Source: an uncultured Pelagibacteraceae bacterium
Lineage (GTDB): Bacteria; Pseudomonadota; Alphaproteobacteria; Pelagibacterales; Pelagibacteraceae
DNA: 37,371 nt
Direction: 5' to 3'
Assembly: GCA_902604575.1 (NCBI GenBank)
Contig: CACKZH010000007.1
Location: 1-37,371, forward strand
In this document: positions 17,402 through 26,304 of the stretch, piece after piece
Numbering within the stretch: the first letter of the stretch is position 1
How the letters are laid out: the number at the start of each line of letters is the position of its first letter
Notes under the pieces: model-generated
Seen by the model: the letters and a program-made list of their open reading frames with translations, nothing else
What the model was told of the DNA's origin: nothing
Databases searched by the model: none
Program-made: the position numbers and the translations under genes

Positions 17402-17979
17402 TTTTCAAATATTCTTTTAAAGTTTATTCTTAGAGTCAGTAAAACTGTTATTAGCACAAAGTAAAATAAAGGTTTAAAATATATTGTTTTAGATAGCCAA
17501 ATAAAATGTAAAGAACCTAAAATTGAAATTACATATATTAGACTGTGTAATTTTTTCCAATTTTGCTTAAGCAATAACATCATTTTTTGTGAAGAGGTTA
17601 TCGTAAGTGGTATTAATAAAACCCATGCAGCAAAACCAACAAAAATATATTTTTTTTTTACAACATCATCAAAAATTGGTTGCCAACTAAATCTATAATC
17701 TATGCCAACGTAAGTTAATAAATGCAATGATGCATAAAAAAAAACAAATAATCCCAACATTCTTCTTGCTTTTACCCAATAGTTTAAATTAGTTAATTTT
17801 TTTAATGGACTCATTGACAATGTTAAACATATGAAAATCAAAGTCCATTCTCCTGTGAAATGAGTAATTTCTTTGACTGGTTCTGGTCCTAATTTATTAA
17901 AAAAAATTTTATAAGTTATAAGTAGAAATGGAATTGTACTTAATATGAAAATACTTGGCTTAAAATACTTTATCATCAA
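17398..17979 (-). CDS. msrQ: MsrQ heme-binding membrane subunit of methionine sulfoxide reductase
   Basis: 193-aa integral membrane cytochrome b (formerly YedZ) that carries electrons from the membrane to periplasmic MsrP. About six hydrophobic helices are visible; likely heme-binding His residues lie in FYASLHLLTYV and in KKLHSLIYVISILGSLHFIW. It overlaps msrP by 4 nt. Length (about 200 aa) matches the family without extra domains. Confidence 0.92.
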   Translation of the reverse strand: MMIKYFKPSIFILSTIPFLLITYKIFFNKLGPEPVKEITHFTGEWTLIFICLTLSMSPLKKLTNLNYWVKARRMLGLFVFFYASLHLLTYVGIDYRFSWQPIFDDVVKKKYIFVGFAAWVLLIPLTITSSQKMMLLLKQNWKKLHSLIYVISILGSLHFIWLSKTIYFKPLFYFVLITVLLTLRINFKRIFEK

Positions 17980-18881
17980 AAGTACTTTTTTAAATCCATA
18001 CCAGTATATAAACTTGCTACTTCATCACCATAGCCATTAAACATTAAAGTTTTAACCCTTGGAGCCCACACACCTTCCCCAATTATTCTTTCAGTTGCTT
18101 GTGACCATCTAGGATGATTTACATTTGGGTTTACATTCGAATAAAATCCATATTCTCTAGGTGAAGCCCACATCCATGAAGAAGTAGGCATATTTTCTAC
18201 AAATTTAATTTTAACAATCGCTTTTGCACTTTTAAAACCATACTTCCAAGGAATAAAAATTCTTAATGGTGCTCCGTTTTGATTTGGAAGTTTTTTGCCA
18301 TATAAACCTGTAACTACGGTAGTCAAAGGATGCATTGCCTCATCAATTCTTAAACCTTCATTGTATGGCCAGTTTAAAACAGGGTATCTTTGACCTTTCA
18401 TTTGTGCAGGATCATATACACTTTCAAATTCAACAAATTTTGCTTTGTTAGTTGGATTAACTTTAGAAAGTAATTCACTTAAAGAAAAACCCATCCATGG
18501 AATAACCATTGACCAACCCTCAACACATCTAAGTCTGTAAATTCTCTCTTCTGATACAAACATTTCAGAAATTTCTTCCATAGATAATTTTATTGGTTTT
18601 TCAACTTCACCTTCAATGCTTATATCCCATGGAGAAGTTTTAAATATTTGCGAGTTTCTATATGGATCACCTTTTGATGTACCAAACTCATAATAATTAT
18701 TATAAGTAGTGATATCTTTATAACTTGTTAATTTATCCCTCTCATTTGCTAAGGATTTATTTGCAAATGGAATAGTTGAAATCGCTAAAGAACTTGCTCC
18801 TAAACCAATAGATTTAATAAACGATCTTCTATTTTTGTAAATTTTTTCTGGTGTGATTTCTGAGTATTTAATTTTTTTCAT
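17976..18881 (-). CDS. msrP: Periplasmic methionine sulfoxide reductase catalytic subunit MsrP
   Basis: 301-aa molybdoenzyme (formerly YedY) of the sulfite oxidase fold that reduces protein-bound methionine sulfoxide in the periplasm. A Tat signal is clear: twin Arg18-Arg19 in NRRSFIKSIG followed by a hydrophobic stretch ending near residue 40. The molybdenum ligand is Cys119 in RLRCVEGWSMVIPW. GLYGKKLPNQNGAPLRIFIPWKYG is shortened here to its key part, GAPLRIFIPWKYG, and the C-terminus carries TLMFNGYGDEVASLY. Its start lies 14 nt inside moaE, linking cofactor synthesis directly to the enzyme that uses it. Confidence 0.95.
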   Translation of the reverse strand: MKKIKYSEITPEKIYKNRRSFIKSIGLGASSLAISTIPFANKSLANERDKLTSYKDITTYNNYYEFGTSKGDPYRNSQIFKTSPWDISIEGEVEKPIKLSMEEISEMFVSEERIYRLRCVEGWSMVIPWMGFSLSELLSKVNPTNKAKFVEFESVYDPAQMKGQRYPVLNWPYNEGLRIDEAMHPLTTVVTGLYGKKLPNQNGAPLRIFIPWKYGFKSAKAIVKIKFVENMPTSSWMWASPREYGFYSNVNPNVNHPRWSQATERIIGEGVWAPRVKTLMFNGYGDEVASLYTGMDLKKYF

Positions 18882-19320
18882 GAACTATAGGGTTACCTTT
18901 TAACCAATCACTTTGATTGTTTGTGTAGTGTTCTTTTTTCCATATAGGAGACCTCTTTTTTATTTCTTCTATAATATATCTAGATAATACATATGCTTGA
19001 TCTCTGTGTTTGCATGCAACAGCAATTATAATACTCATTTCTCCAAGATTTAAATAACCTTTAACGTGTTCTATAAAAACAGCTTTATCCTGAATATTAA
19101 GTTTTTCATCAACCTCTTTATATATTTCCTCAAAACTTCTGATTACAAGATCATCATGACTATCGTACGTAATGCCAATCACGCTTTTGTTATTATTTTG
19201 ATTTCTTACTGTACCAGTAAAAAATACTGATGCTCCAAATTTGACAGAAGATATAAATATTTCTGCATCATTTATTGATAGTTTTTTATCTTTACTGTCT
19301 ACAATTTTTGTATGAAGCAT
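18868..19320 (-). CDS. moaE: Molybdopterin synthase catalytic subunit
   Basis: 150-aa large subunit of molybdopterin synthase, which with MoaD turns cyclic pyranopterin monophosphate into molybdopterin. Motifs are ASVFFTGTVRN, GITYDSHDDL and the active-site lysine region PIWKKEHY. It starts one base into the moaD stop (TTAATG context), consistent with 1:1 production with MoaD. Confidence 0.95.
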   Translation of the reverse strand: MLHTKIVDSKDKKLSINDAEIFISSVKFGASVFFTGTVRNQNNNKSVIGITYDSHDDLVIRSFEEIYKEVDEKLNIQDKAVFIEHVKGYLNLGEMSIIIAVACKHRDQAYVLSRYIIEEIKKRSPIWKKEHYTNNQSDWLKGNPIVHEKN

Positions 19321-19589
19321 TAACCTCCTCCTATGGGAGGTATGATACCGATTTTTTCGTTATTTGTTATTTTATAATTGTCGCTAACAATATTATTTTT
19401 CTCCGAACAAAAAGCTGAAGAATTGACAATTTTTTTATAGTTTTCATTGCCATTAAATTTTTCATCTAAATATTGAATTATTTTTTTTCGAATATCTTTT
19501 ATTGTTGATTTTTGCTCTATATCTAATTCTAACAAATTTTGTTCACTAAAATCTCTTGCAGCACCAAATAACTCAATTTTTACTTTCAT
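19320..19589 (-). CDS. moaD: Molybdopterin synthase sulfur carrier subunit
   Basis: 89-aa ubiquitin-like sulfur carrier. The start VKIELFGAARDF is the usual MoaD strand, and the C-terminus is IIPPIGGG, ending in the Gly-Gly that is adenylylated and thiocarboxylated. A three-Gly end is slightly unusual but keeps the terminal Gly-Gly. Spaced 7 nt from moaC. Confidence 0.93.
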   Translation of the reverse strand: MKVKIELFGAARDFSEQNLLELDIEQKSTIKDIRKKIIQYLDEKFNGNENYKKIVNSSAFCSEKNNIVSDNYKITNNEKIGIIPPIGGG

Positions 19590-19596
19590 TATATTT

Positions 19597-20151
19597 CTAA
19601 AATAAATCTTTTAAAAAATCTGGAAGACCATCAGGATTTTTCCACAACCCGTTTTTTCCACCTTCTTTGATTAATAATTTTACATTATCAATCTTGAGGT
19701 GTGGATTAATTATTTTACTTAAATCATAAATTGTAATTAGAGCAGAATTAACACCCATGATTGCTTCCATTTCAACTCCAGTTTTTGCATAGGTTGAAAC
19801 TACACAAAAAACTTCTAGAGATTTATCTTCTTCATTCATAATAATTTTTGTAGCAGTATGGTCAATTGTTAAAGGATGGCAAAGCGGAATTAGTTCGCTT
19901 GTTTTTTTTACACCTAAAATCGCAGATACTTCTGCTAAGGTTATTGGATCGCCTTTTGGCATTTCTTTATTTTTTATTAGCTTAAAAACTTCATCACCTA
20001 CATAAATTTTTCCAGAAGCTAAAGCTCTTCTAAATGTTTCTTTTTTTTTCGAAACATCAATCATTTTAAAAGAATTTTTTTCAAAAATTTCTTTTGCCCA
20101 ATTTTTTAAATCATTATCGCTAACAATTTTTAAATTTTTCATACTATCCAC
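19597..20151 (-). CDS. moaC: Cyclic pyranopterin monophosphate synthase
   Basis: 184-aa enzyme that completes formation of cyclic pyranopterin monophosphate after MoaA. Motifs are MIDVSKKKETFRRALASG, shown in the core as KKETFRRALASG, then KGDPITLAEVSAILG, LIPLCHPLTIDH and TGVEMEAIMGVNSALITIYD. The start at 20151 overlaps moaA by 8 nt; a second in-frame ATG at 20142 would leave no overlap, and the sequence does not decide between them. At about 20-25 aa longer than typical MoaC, it has a short N-terminal extension. Confidence 0.94.
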   Translation of the reverse strand: MDSMKNLKIVSDNDLKNWAKEIFEKNSFKMIDVSKKKETFRRALASGKIYVGDEVFKLIKNKEMPKGDPITLAEVSAILGVKKTSELIPLCHPLTIDHTATKIIMNEEDKSLEVFCVVSTYAKTGVEMEAIMGVNSALITIYDLSKIINPHLKIDNVKLLIKEGGKNGLWKNPDGLPDFLKDLF

Positions 20152-21136
20152 CAGTTTTTGATAAATTTGTTGTTGATCCAGTATCTCCCAATTCTAAATA
20201 ATGAGATTCTTTTTTAAACTTCATTTGTTTCATTATTAAATCTTTTAATTTCTCTAATTGACTATCTTTTTGCAAAAGATGTCTTAAATTAATTCCAGTA
20301 TTTCCAAACAGACAAAGTCTTAAATCACCTCTTGATGTAATTCTAAGTCTATTACATGATTTACAAAAATCTTTTGAATATGGAGCAATAATGCCAAACT
20401 TACCTTTATATTTGGGGTTAATATAGTTTAAAGAGGGTCCTGCATCTTTACCAAATGTTTGATAGATCCATTTATTTTCCTTTAGATATTCTTTAAAAAT
20501 TTTTGACGAAACGTGGTATTTTTTAAAATAATCTAAATTATCACCAGTTCTCATTAACTCAATATATCTAAAATCAACTTTATTTTTTTCTATATACCTA
20601 GCCCAATTATTAAAATCTTTTATTGAGGAATTTATTCCATTTAAAAGCACAGCATTAATTTTAATATTTTCAAAACCTATACTTTGTAAATTTTCTATAC
20701 CATGTAAAATTTCTGGTAATCTGTCGTGACCAGTAACATCTTTAAAGATTTCTCTATCTAAACTATCGATACTTATGTTTATCCCGGTAATCCCACTGTT
20801 AACTAATTGTTCTGCTTTTTTATCTAATTTATAGCCGTTAGTAGTAATAGATACATTTTGTATTCCTGACTCAAATTTTAATACTTTAATAATATCAAAG
20901 AAATCTTTTCTTACAGTTGGTTCTCCACCCGTTACTCTGATCTTTTTTACACCCAGTTCAGAAAAACATTTTGCAAGTCGCTTTATTTCATTTAAATGAA
21001 GGAATTTTCTACTATCGTTTTTATCTACTTGATAACCATTAGGTAAACAATATCCACATTTAAAATTACAAACATCAGAAATTGACAATCTGATATATGG
21101 AAATTTTCTACCAAAGCTGTCTTTCAGAATGTTCAT
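20144..21136 (-). CDS. moaA: GTP 3',8-cyclase MoaA
   Basis: 330-aa radical SAM enzyme that starts molybdenum cofactor synthesis from GTP. The SAM cluster is Cys23, Cys27 and Cys30 (CNFKCGYC) and the second cluster is Cys258, Cys261 and Cys275 (CKSCNRLR then LCLFGNTG). RVTGGEPTVRKD is the SAM-binding strand, and the protein ends in Gly-Gly as MoaA should. It is the first gene of the eight-gene minus-strand operon that ends at 16392; a 76-nt gap separates it from iolG upstream. Confidence 0.96.
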   Translation of the reverse strand: MNILKDSFGRKFPYIRLSISDVCNFKCGYCLPNGYQVDKNDSRKFLHLNEIKRLAKCFSELGVKKIRVTGGEPTVRKDFFDIIKVLKFESGIQNVSITTNGYKLDKKAEQLVNSGITGINISIDSLDREIFKDVTGHDRLPEILHGIENLQSIGFENIKINAVLLNGINSSIKDFNNWARYIEKNKVDFRYIELMRTGDNLDYFKKYHVSSKIFKEYLKENKWIYQTFGKDAGPSLNYINPKYKGKFGIIAPYSKDFCKSCNRLRITSRGDLRLCLFGNTGINLRHLLQKDSQLEKLKDLIMKQMKFKKESHYLELGDTGSTTNLSKTGG

Positions 21137-21212
21137 AGAGAATAATTTATATCACATTCTATTATTAATAATATGAACAAAATGCCTAATTAGAATAAAT
21201 TGAATTGTTTAA

Positions 21213-22226
21213 TTAAAATATAATTTTTTCAAATTTTTTTGAATTCAAAGACTTTTTAGCAATTTCAGCTAAAATTAAAGATTTTCTCCCATCATCAAAG
21301 TTAGCTAGAGGTTTAGAATTTTTTTTACAAATCTTCACTAAATCATTTAGTTGAATTTTGTAGGCTTCAGAATATCTTTCAATAAAAAAGTTTTTTAATT
21401 GAGTTTTATTATCTGTTGAATTTTTTGAATACAAAACAGTTTCCAAGTCTCTTTGATTATCTGAAATAATCATTCCTTTTGAACCAAAAAGCTCAATTCT
21501 TTGATCATAACCAAAACTACAATGCCGAGAATTAGTAATAACACATTGCACTCCTTTTTTAGTTTTCATAACTACGGTAGCTAAGTCTAAATCATTTATT
21601 TTTTTTAATTTTCTATCTGAAAAACGTTGCCCAGTAGCAAATATGGATTCAAATTCATCCTTTCCAGCATAAAATCTTGCTAAATCAAAATCATGAATCA
21701 TCATATCCTTAAATATACCTCCAGAATTTTTTAAATAATTTATGGGCGGAGGACTAGGATCTCTGCTAGTAATAATTATTTTTTCCAATTTACCAATTTT
21801 ACCTTTGAGTAAATTTTGATTTAAAGAATTATGCGCTGGGTCGTATCTTCTATTAAATCCGATTTGAATTTTTGGTTTATATTTAGAAATTCTTTTTTTG
21901 CACTTGTTAATTTTATTCAAATCAAGGTCTAAAGGTTTTTCACAAAACACAACTTTTTTATTTACAACTGCTTCTTCAATAAATTTTAAGTGCGTATTTG
22001 TACTAGATGCAATAAATATACATTTAATATTTTTATCTTTAAATGCAATTTTTGGATTTTGAATACCAATAGAGTTATATTTTTTAGACAGTTTTTTTGT
22101 TAATTTTTGATCTTTATCAAAAATATATTTAAGATTAAAATCCTTATGATTTATCAAGTTACTAGCATGCATTTGCCCAATTCTGCCAAGTCCAAATAGC
22201 GCAATGTTGATTATATTTTTACCCAT
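21213..22226 (-). CDS. iolG: Inositol 2-dehydrogenase-like Gfo/Idh/MocA oxidoreductase
   Basis: 337-aa NAD(P)-dependent dehydrogenase. The Rossmann start is ALFGLGRIGQMHA; the catalytic triad is Lys97 (EKPLD), Asp174 and His178 (FKDMMIHDFD), matching the Lys97/Asp172/His176 spacing of Bacillus subtilis inositol dehydrogenase. GFNRRYDP and SRDPSPPP are hallmarks of the IolG group and not of Gfo/Idh proteins in general. It would oxidise myo-inositol or a related cyclitol to the 2-keto form, with the product fitting the iolE-like enzyme two genes away. It overlaps the preceding oxidoreductase gene by 16 nt. Confidence 0.82.
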   Translation of the reverse strand: MGKNIINIALFGLGRIGQMHASNLINHKDFNLKYIFDKDQKLTKKLSKKYNSIGIQNPKIAFKDKNIKCIFIASSTNTHLKFIEEAVVNKKVVFCEKPLDLDLNKINKCKKRISKYKPKIQIGFNRRYDPAHNSLNQNLLKGKIGKLEKIIITSRDPSPPPINYLKNSGGIFKDMMIHDFDLARFYAGKDEFESIFATGQRFSDRKLKKINDLDLATVVMKTKKGVQCVITNSRHCSFGYDQRIELFGSKGMIISDNQRDLETVLYSKNSTDNKTQLKNFFIERYSEAYKIQLNDLVKICKKNSKPLANFDDGRKSLILAEIAKKSLNSKKFEKIIF

Positions 22227-23344
22227 CTTTTACTTCTTGAGGAAATTTTACACGCATTAATAAACTTTGCTGTTTCTAAACCTTCATCTTCATTTGGATA
22301 ATAGTATCTTTTTTTTGTTTTATTTTTTAAAGAATCTGCGAACTCCCTGTAAATATTAGCAAAAGCATCAAGATAGCCTTCTGGATGACCAAATTTTATT
22401 CTTGAGAATTGCTTTGAAAATTCTGAATTATGAAATCCCCTTTCTAATAATTTTACAGCACCTTTTTCTGGATTTAATTTAAGATAATTAGGATCATTTT
22501 GTACCCATTCTAAGCTACCTTTTGAACCAAATACTCTAATTCTTAAACCATAAACACCACCTTTAGCCAATACACTTGTCCAAAATATTCCTTTTGCGCC
22601 GTTGTTAAAATTAATCATTACTTGTGCGTTATCATCCATTTTAATTTTTTTTGATATTTGTTTTATATCTGCAAAAACTCTTTGTCCTTTTAATCCTGAA
22701 ATATAAGAAGCTAGATGGTATGCATGAGTTCCAATTTCATTTAATACGGCAGATGATCCTACTATCTTACTATCAATTTTCCATTTAAGTTTTGTTTTTA
22801 CATTTTTTGAATTAATTTTAGTTCCATCAGACCAATCTTGAATATATTCAACATTTACATACTCAACTTTACCAATCTTACCTTTTTCAACTAATTTTTT
22901 TGCTTCTCTTACCATTGGATAAGCTGAGTAATTGTGGGTTAGGGCATATTTTATTTTTTTATTTGCTTTAATTTTTCTAAATAATTTTTTAGCTTGCTCA
23001 AGATTTCCAGCAAATGGTTTGTCTGAAATTACATGCACATTTTTTTCTATAAATTTTTCAGCTATAATTTGATGACTAGACGGTGGTGTCATAATAGTAA
23101 CAACCTTTATTCCATCTTTCCTTTTGGATTCTTTGTTAGCCATTTCAACATAATTTGAGTAACATCTATCAGGTAATATGCCTAAGCTTTTTGCAAAGTT
23201 TTTAGATAACTTTTCATTTCTTGAAAAAACTCCCGCAACTATTTCATATTTATCATCAAATCTTGCAGAAATTCTATGTACATGACCAATCCAAGATTTA
23301 GGGCCTCCACCAACAATACCTAAAGATAATTTATTTGTTTTCAT
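22211..23344 (-). CDS. Gfo/Idh/MocA family oxidoreductase (island paralogue A)
   Basis: 377-aa sugar or cyclitol oxidoreductase. The Rossmann motif is IVGGGPKSWIGHVHR, the catalytic lysine lies in SDKPFAG, and the catalytic histidine in NEIGTHAYHL, where the residue usually Asp is Glu. It is a clear paralogue of the gene at 33595: the shared blocks IG-VHRIA, ALTHNY--YPMVR, DDNAQ, LEW-Q-DPNYL and GHPEGYL occur in the same order. The frame is open 27 codons upstream, but those run over the divergent iolE promoter region; the ATG at 23344, giving MKTNKLSLGIVGGG, is the sensible start. Substrate unknown. Confidence 0.85.
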   Translation of the reverse strand: MKTNKLSLGIVGGGPKSWIGHVHRISARFDDKYEIVAGVFSRNEKLSKNFAKSLGILPDRCYSNYVEMANKESKRKDGIKVVTIMTPPSSHQIIAEKFIEKNVHVISDKPFAGNLEQAKKLFRKIKANKKIKYALTHNYSAYPMVREAKKLVEKGKIGKVEYVNVEYIQDWSDGTKINSKNVKTKLKWKIDSKIVGSSAVLNEIGTHAYHLASYISGLKGQRVFADIKQISKKIKMDDNAQVMINFNNGAKGIFWTSVLAKGGVYGLRIRVFGSKGSLEWVQNDPNYLKLNPEKGAVKLLERGFHNSEFSKQFSRIKFGHPEGYLDAFANIYREFADSLKNKTKKRYYYPNEDEGLETAKFINACKISSRSKRWVKI

Positions 23345-23384
23345 TGATTGTTTGTTTTTATATATCATAACAAATAAATATATT
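23345..23384. promoter_or_regulatory. Divergent promoter region, oxidoreductase A / iolE
   Basis: With the starts chosen at 23344 (minus) and 23385 (plus), only 40 nt, almost all A/T, separate two divergent genes. The promoters must overlap each other or the start regions. TATATA-type sequences at 23360-23365 could serve as -10 boxes. No operator symmetry stands out. Confidence 0.4.
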
Positions 23385-24284
23385 ATGTCAGTAAAATTAG
23401 GAATAGCACCCATAGCATGGAGCAATGATGATATGCCTGAGCTTGGCGGTGATACACCTCTTGAACAGTGTCTTTCAGAAGCTAGTGAAGCAGGATTTTC
23501 AGGAATTGAGTCTGGAGGGAAGTTTCCGAAAAAATCAAAAGAATTAATTCCCTTGTTAGATAAAAATAATCTGAAATTATGTTCGGGATGGTATGGAGCA
23601 AATTTAAGAATAAATTCAGTAAAAGAAGAAATAGAATTAATTCAAGGTCAATTAAAACTTTTTCAAGATTGTAATGCACCATGTATCGTATTTGCAGAAG
23701 TTTCAGATTCTATTGCAGGTGATCCAAAAAGACCTCTGTCAACAAGACCAAAAATGACCAATGAGGAATGGATTAATTATTGTAAAAAAATTTCTGAAAT
23801 TGGAAAATACCTTGAAGACCAAGGTATGCCACTAGCTTACCATCATCATATGGGAACAGTTATTGAGACACAACAAGATACTGAAAGACTTTTAGAAAAT
23901 ACTTCTGACCAGGTTAAATTAATTCTAGACACTGGTCATATGCTTTTTGCTGGTGGTAATTCTATTGAAGTAGCAAATAATTTTAAAGAAAGAATTATTC
24001 ATGTTCATTGCAAGGACATGAGAAAAAATGTTTTAGAAAAGTCATTAAAAGATGATTTTAGTTTCCGTCAAGCTTTTCTAGAAGGAGCTTTTACAGTTCC
24101 AGGCGATGGATTGATTAATTATGAACCGCTATTAACTCTCTTGAAAAAAAATGATTATAATGGTTGGCTTGTAGTAGAGGCAGAACAAGACCCAGCAAAA
24201 GCAAACCCTTTAGAATACGCTAAAATAGGATATAAATATTTATCAAATGTCTGTAAAAAAATTGATTTAGAAATCAATTTATAG
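23385..24284 (+). CDS. iolE: Myo-inosose-2 dehydratase-like TIM-barrel protein
   Basis: 299-aa TIM-barrel enzyme of the sugar phosphate isomerase/epimerase superfamily. The N-terminus IAPIAWSNDDMPELGGDTPL with GIESGGKFP is the IolE signature. Metal and active-site residues appear in YHHHMG (about 152-157), LDTGHML (Asp182, His185), HVHCKD and VVEAEQDP (Glu265). IolE dehydrates 2-keto-myo-inositol in inositol catabolism. The following steps (iolD, iolB, iolC, iolJ) are not in the window, so either they lie elsewhere or this family member has another keto-cyclitol substrate. ATG 23385 gives the family N-terminus; the longer frame from 23352 is not used. Confidence 0.85.
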   Translation: MSVKLGIAPIAWSNDDMPELGGDTPLEQCLSEASEAGFSGIESGGKFPKKSKELIPLLDKNNLKLCSGWYGANLRINSVKEEIELIQGQLKLFQDCNAPCIVFAEVSDSIAGDPKRPLSTRPKMTNEEWINYCKKISEIGKYLEDQGMPLAYHHHMGTVIETQQDTERLLENTSDQVKLILDTGHMLFAGGNSIEVANNFKERIIHVHCKDMRKNVLEKSLKDDFSFRQAFLEGAFTVPGDGLINYEPLLTLLKKNDYNGWLVVEAEQDPAKANPLEYAKIGYKYLSNVCKKIDLEINL

Positions 24285-25244
24285 TTTTATAATTTTTGAT
24301 TTATCTAATTTGTTATCAAAAAAATCAATAATATTTTGAGCTGTTTCTTTCCCCATTCTTGTCATACATTCTTCAGTAAAAGCAGCAGTATGTGGACTTA
24401 AAAATACTTTATTATTTTTTAGCAAAGGATTATTTGTTTCAGGTGGCTCAATCTCAAAAACATCTAAACCAGCTCCAAAAATTAAATTTTCATTTAAGGC
24501 TCTATCTAGATCAATTTCATTTATCACTCCACCTCTTGCAGCGTTGATTATAATACAATTTTTTTTCATATTTTTTAGTAAATCATAATTGATAATATTC
24601 TTTGTTTTTTCATTAAGCGGCACATGAAGAGATATAGCATCCATATTTTTTGAGGATTGCTCTAAACTGTCAACTTTAATACCCCCGTGCTTTTCAATTA
24701 TTTTTTTAGATACAAATGGATCATAAACAAAAACTTTCATTTCAAAACCATGACATCTTTTTATCAAAGCTTGTCCAATACGACCAAATCCAGCAATCAA
24801 TATATTTTTGTTCCACAATTCAACTGTTTTGGGTAATTTATTTCGATCATTGAATTTACCACTTTTAACAGTTTCATCATACATATTTCCTTTTTTAGAA
24901 ATATTTAGCAGCATAAACATTACATGTTCGGCTACTGCTACTGCATTTGCAGTTGCTGTGATTGAAAGAGTGATATTATTTTTTTTAGCACTCTCTAAGT
25001 CTATATTGTCATAACCAACGCCGTGTCTTGAAATAATTTTTAATTTAGTTGAACCTTCAATTACTTCTCCAGCAAGCTTTGCAGTCCTGATAGAGATACC
25101 ATCACAATCCTTTATCTTGGATTTTAAAAATTCGTTATCTGTATTTTCTACTATTTCAAATTCATAATCAGAATTATCTTCTAATAATTTTATACCAGCA
25201 GTATGAATAGGCTGAATAATTAAAATTTTTTTTTTACTGCTCAT
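24279..25244 (-). CDS. D-2-hydroxyacid dehydrogenase (PGDH-like)
   Basis: 321-aa NAD-dependent dehydrogenase of the D-isomer-specific 2-hydroxyacid family. The nucleotide loop is GFGRIGQALIKR; catalytic residues are Arg in NAARGGVINE, Glu in DVFEIEPPE and His in LSPHTAAFT. It has no C-terminal ACT domain, so it is the short form. It sits 59 nt after dhaK in the same direction and is probably the last gene of the transporter operon. Reduction or oxidation of a sugar-derived hydroxyacid such as glycerate, hydroxypyruvate or a C4 acid is more likely here than serine synthesis, but this rests on context. Confidence 0.85.
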   Translation of the reverse strand: MSSKKKILIIQPIHTAGIKLLEDNSDYEFEIVENTDNEFLKSKIKDCDGISIRTAKLAGEVIEGSTKLKIISRHGVGYDNIDLESAKKNNITLSITATANAVAVAEHVMFMLLNISKKGNMYDETVKSGKFNDRNKLPKTVELWNKNILIAGFGRIGQALIKRCHGFEMKVFVYDPFVSKKIIEKHGGIKVDSLEQSSKNMDAISLHVPLNEKTKNIINYDLLKNMKKNCIIINAARGGVINEIDLDRALNENLIFGAGLDVFEIEPPETNNPLLKNNKVFLSPHTAAFTEECMTRMGKETAQNIIDFFDNKLDKSKIIKL

Positions 25245-25303
25245 ATTTAAGTTTGAATAAGGACTTTTTAATACAAAAATTAATTAAAAATGTAAATTAC
25301 TTT

Positions 25304-26296
25304 TTACATACCCCATCGCATAGCCGCAGTATGTACAGGTGCATCCCAATTTTTTAAAATTTCGTCATCACATTTTAGGAGTGTGATTGATGCTCCTTGC
25401 ATTTCAAGTGATGTACAATAATTACCAACTAAACTTCTTGTGATTTCAATTCCTTTAGATTTTAAAATTTCACAAGCATCATTGTATACTAAATATAATT
25501 CAGTAAGAGGAGTTCCGCCCATACCATTTATAAACAGAGTCGTCTTTTCATTTTTTTGTGGTTTTAAATCATCAAGTATAGCTTCCAGCATGTTATTTAC
25601 TATTGTTTTTGATGGTTGAATTTTTTCTCTCTTTCTTCCAGGTTCACCGTGTATACCTACTCCAAATTCCATTTCATCATTTCCAATATCAAAAGTTGGT
25701 TTGCCTGCAGCAGGAACTGTACAACTAGTAAAAGCAACACCCATAGTTCCAGAGTTTTTGTTTACTTTTTCACCAAGTTTTTTACATTCTTCTAACGAAC
25801 CTCCATTCTCAGCTAGTGATCCAACAATCTTTTCGACTAAAACTGTTGCAGCTACACCTCTTCTACCAGTTGTGAACGTAGAGTCTTCAACAGCCACATC
25901 GTCATTAGTAATGATACTATCATTTTTACCTGAGTACATTTCCGCACCCATTTGAAAATTCATAATATCCCCAGAATAATTTTTTACTATGAATAAAACA
26001 CCAGCTCCACTATCCACATGTTCAGCAGCAGCTTGCATTTGATCTGGAGTAGGTGCTGAAAAAACAAAACCTGGACATGCTGCATCTAGCATTCCATGAC
26101 CAACAAAACCACCGTGCATCGGTTCATGTCCACTTCCTCCACCTGAAATTAAAGATACTTTTCCCTCTTTAGTTTTTGTCTTTCTAGAAATGAAGTTTGG
26201 TTCAAAATTTACTTTAATTATATCACTATGCGCATTACCAAATCCATTAAGACTTTCTTTTAAAAAATCATCAACGTTATTTATAAATTTTTTCAT
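25304..26296 (-). CDS. dhaK: Dihydroxyacetone kinase-type subunit DhaK
   Basis: 330-aa substrate-binding subunit of a dihydroxyacetone-type kinase. The ketose is bound as a hemiaminal to His216 in GIHGEPG (His218 in E. coli DhaK); His57 in SGHEP and Asp110 in NYSGD match the E. coli His56 and Asp109. PGFVFSAPTPDQM is another family block. A strong Shine-Dalgarno (AGGGGGA) precedes the ATG; dhaL ends 8 nt upstream. Together the genes make a split ATP-type kinase. Related enzymes phosphorylate erythrulose and other small ketoses, so dihydroxyacetone is only one possible substrate. Confidence 0.93.
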   Translation of the reverse strand: MKKFINNVDDFLKESLNGFGNAHSDIIKVNFEPNFISRKTKTKEGKVSLISGGGSGHEPMHGGFVGHGMLDAACPGFVFSAPTPDQMQAAAEHVDSGAGVLFIVKNYSGDIMNFQMGAEMYSGKNDSIITNDDVAVEDSTFTTGRRGVAATVLVEKIVGSLAENGGSLEECKKLGEKVNKNSGTMGVAFTSCTVPAAGKPTFDIGNDEMEFGVGIHGEPGRKREKIQPSKTIVNNMLEAILDDLKPQKNEKTTLFINGMGGTPLTELYLVYNDACEILKSKGIEITRSLVGNYCTSLEMQGASITLLKCDDEILKNWDAPVHTAAMRWGM

Positions 26297-26304
26297 ATTT
26301 CCCC

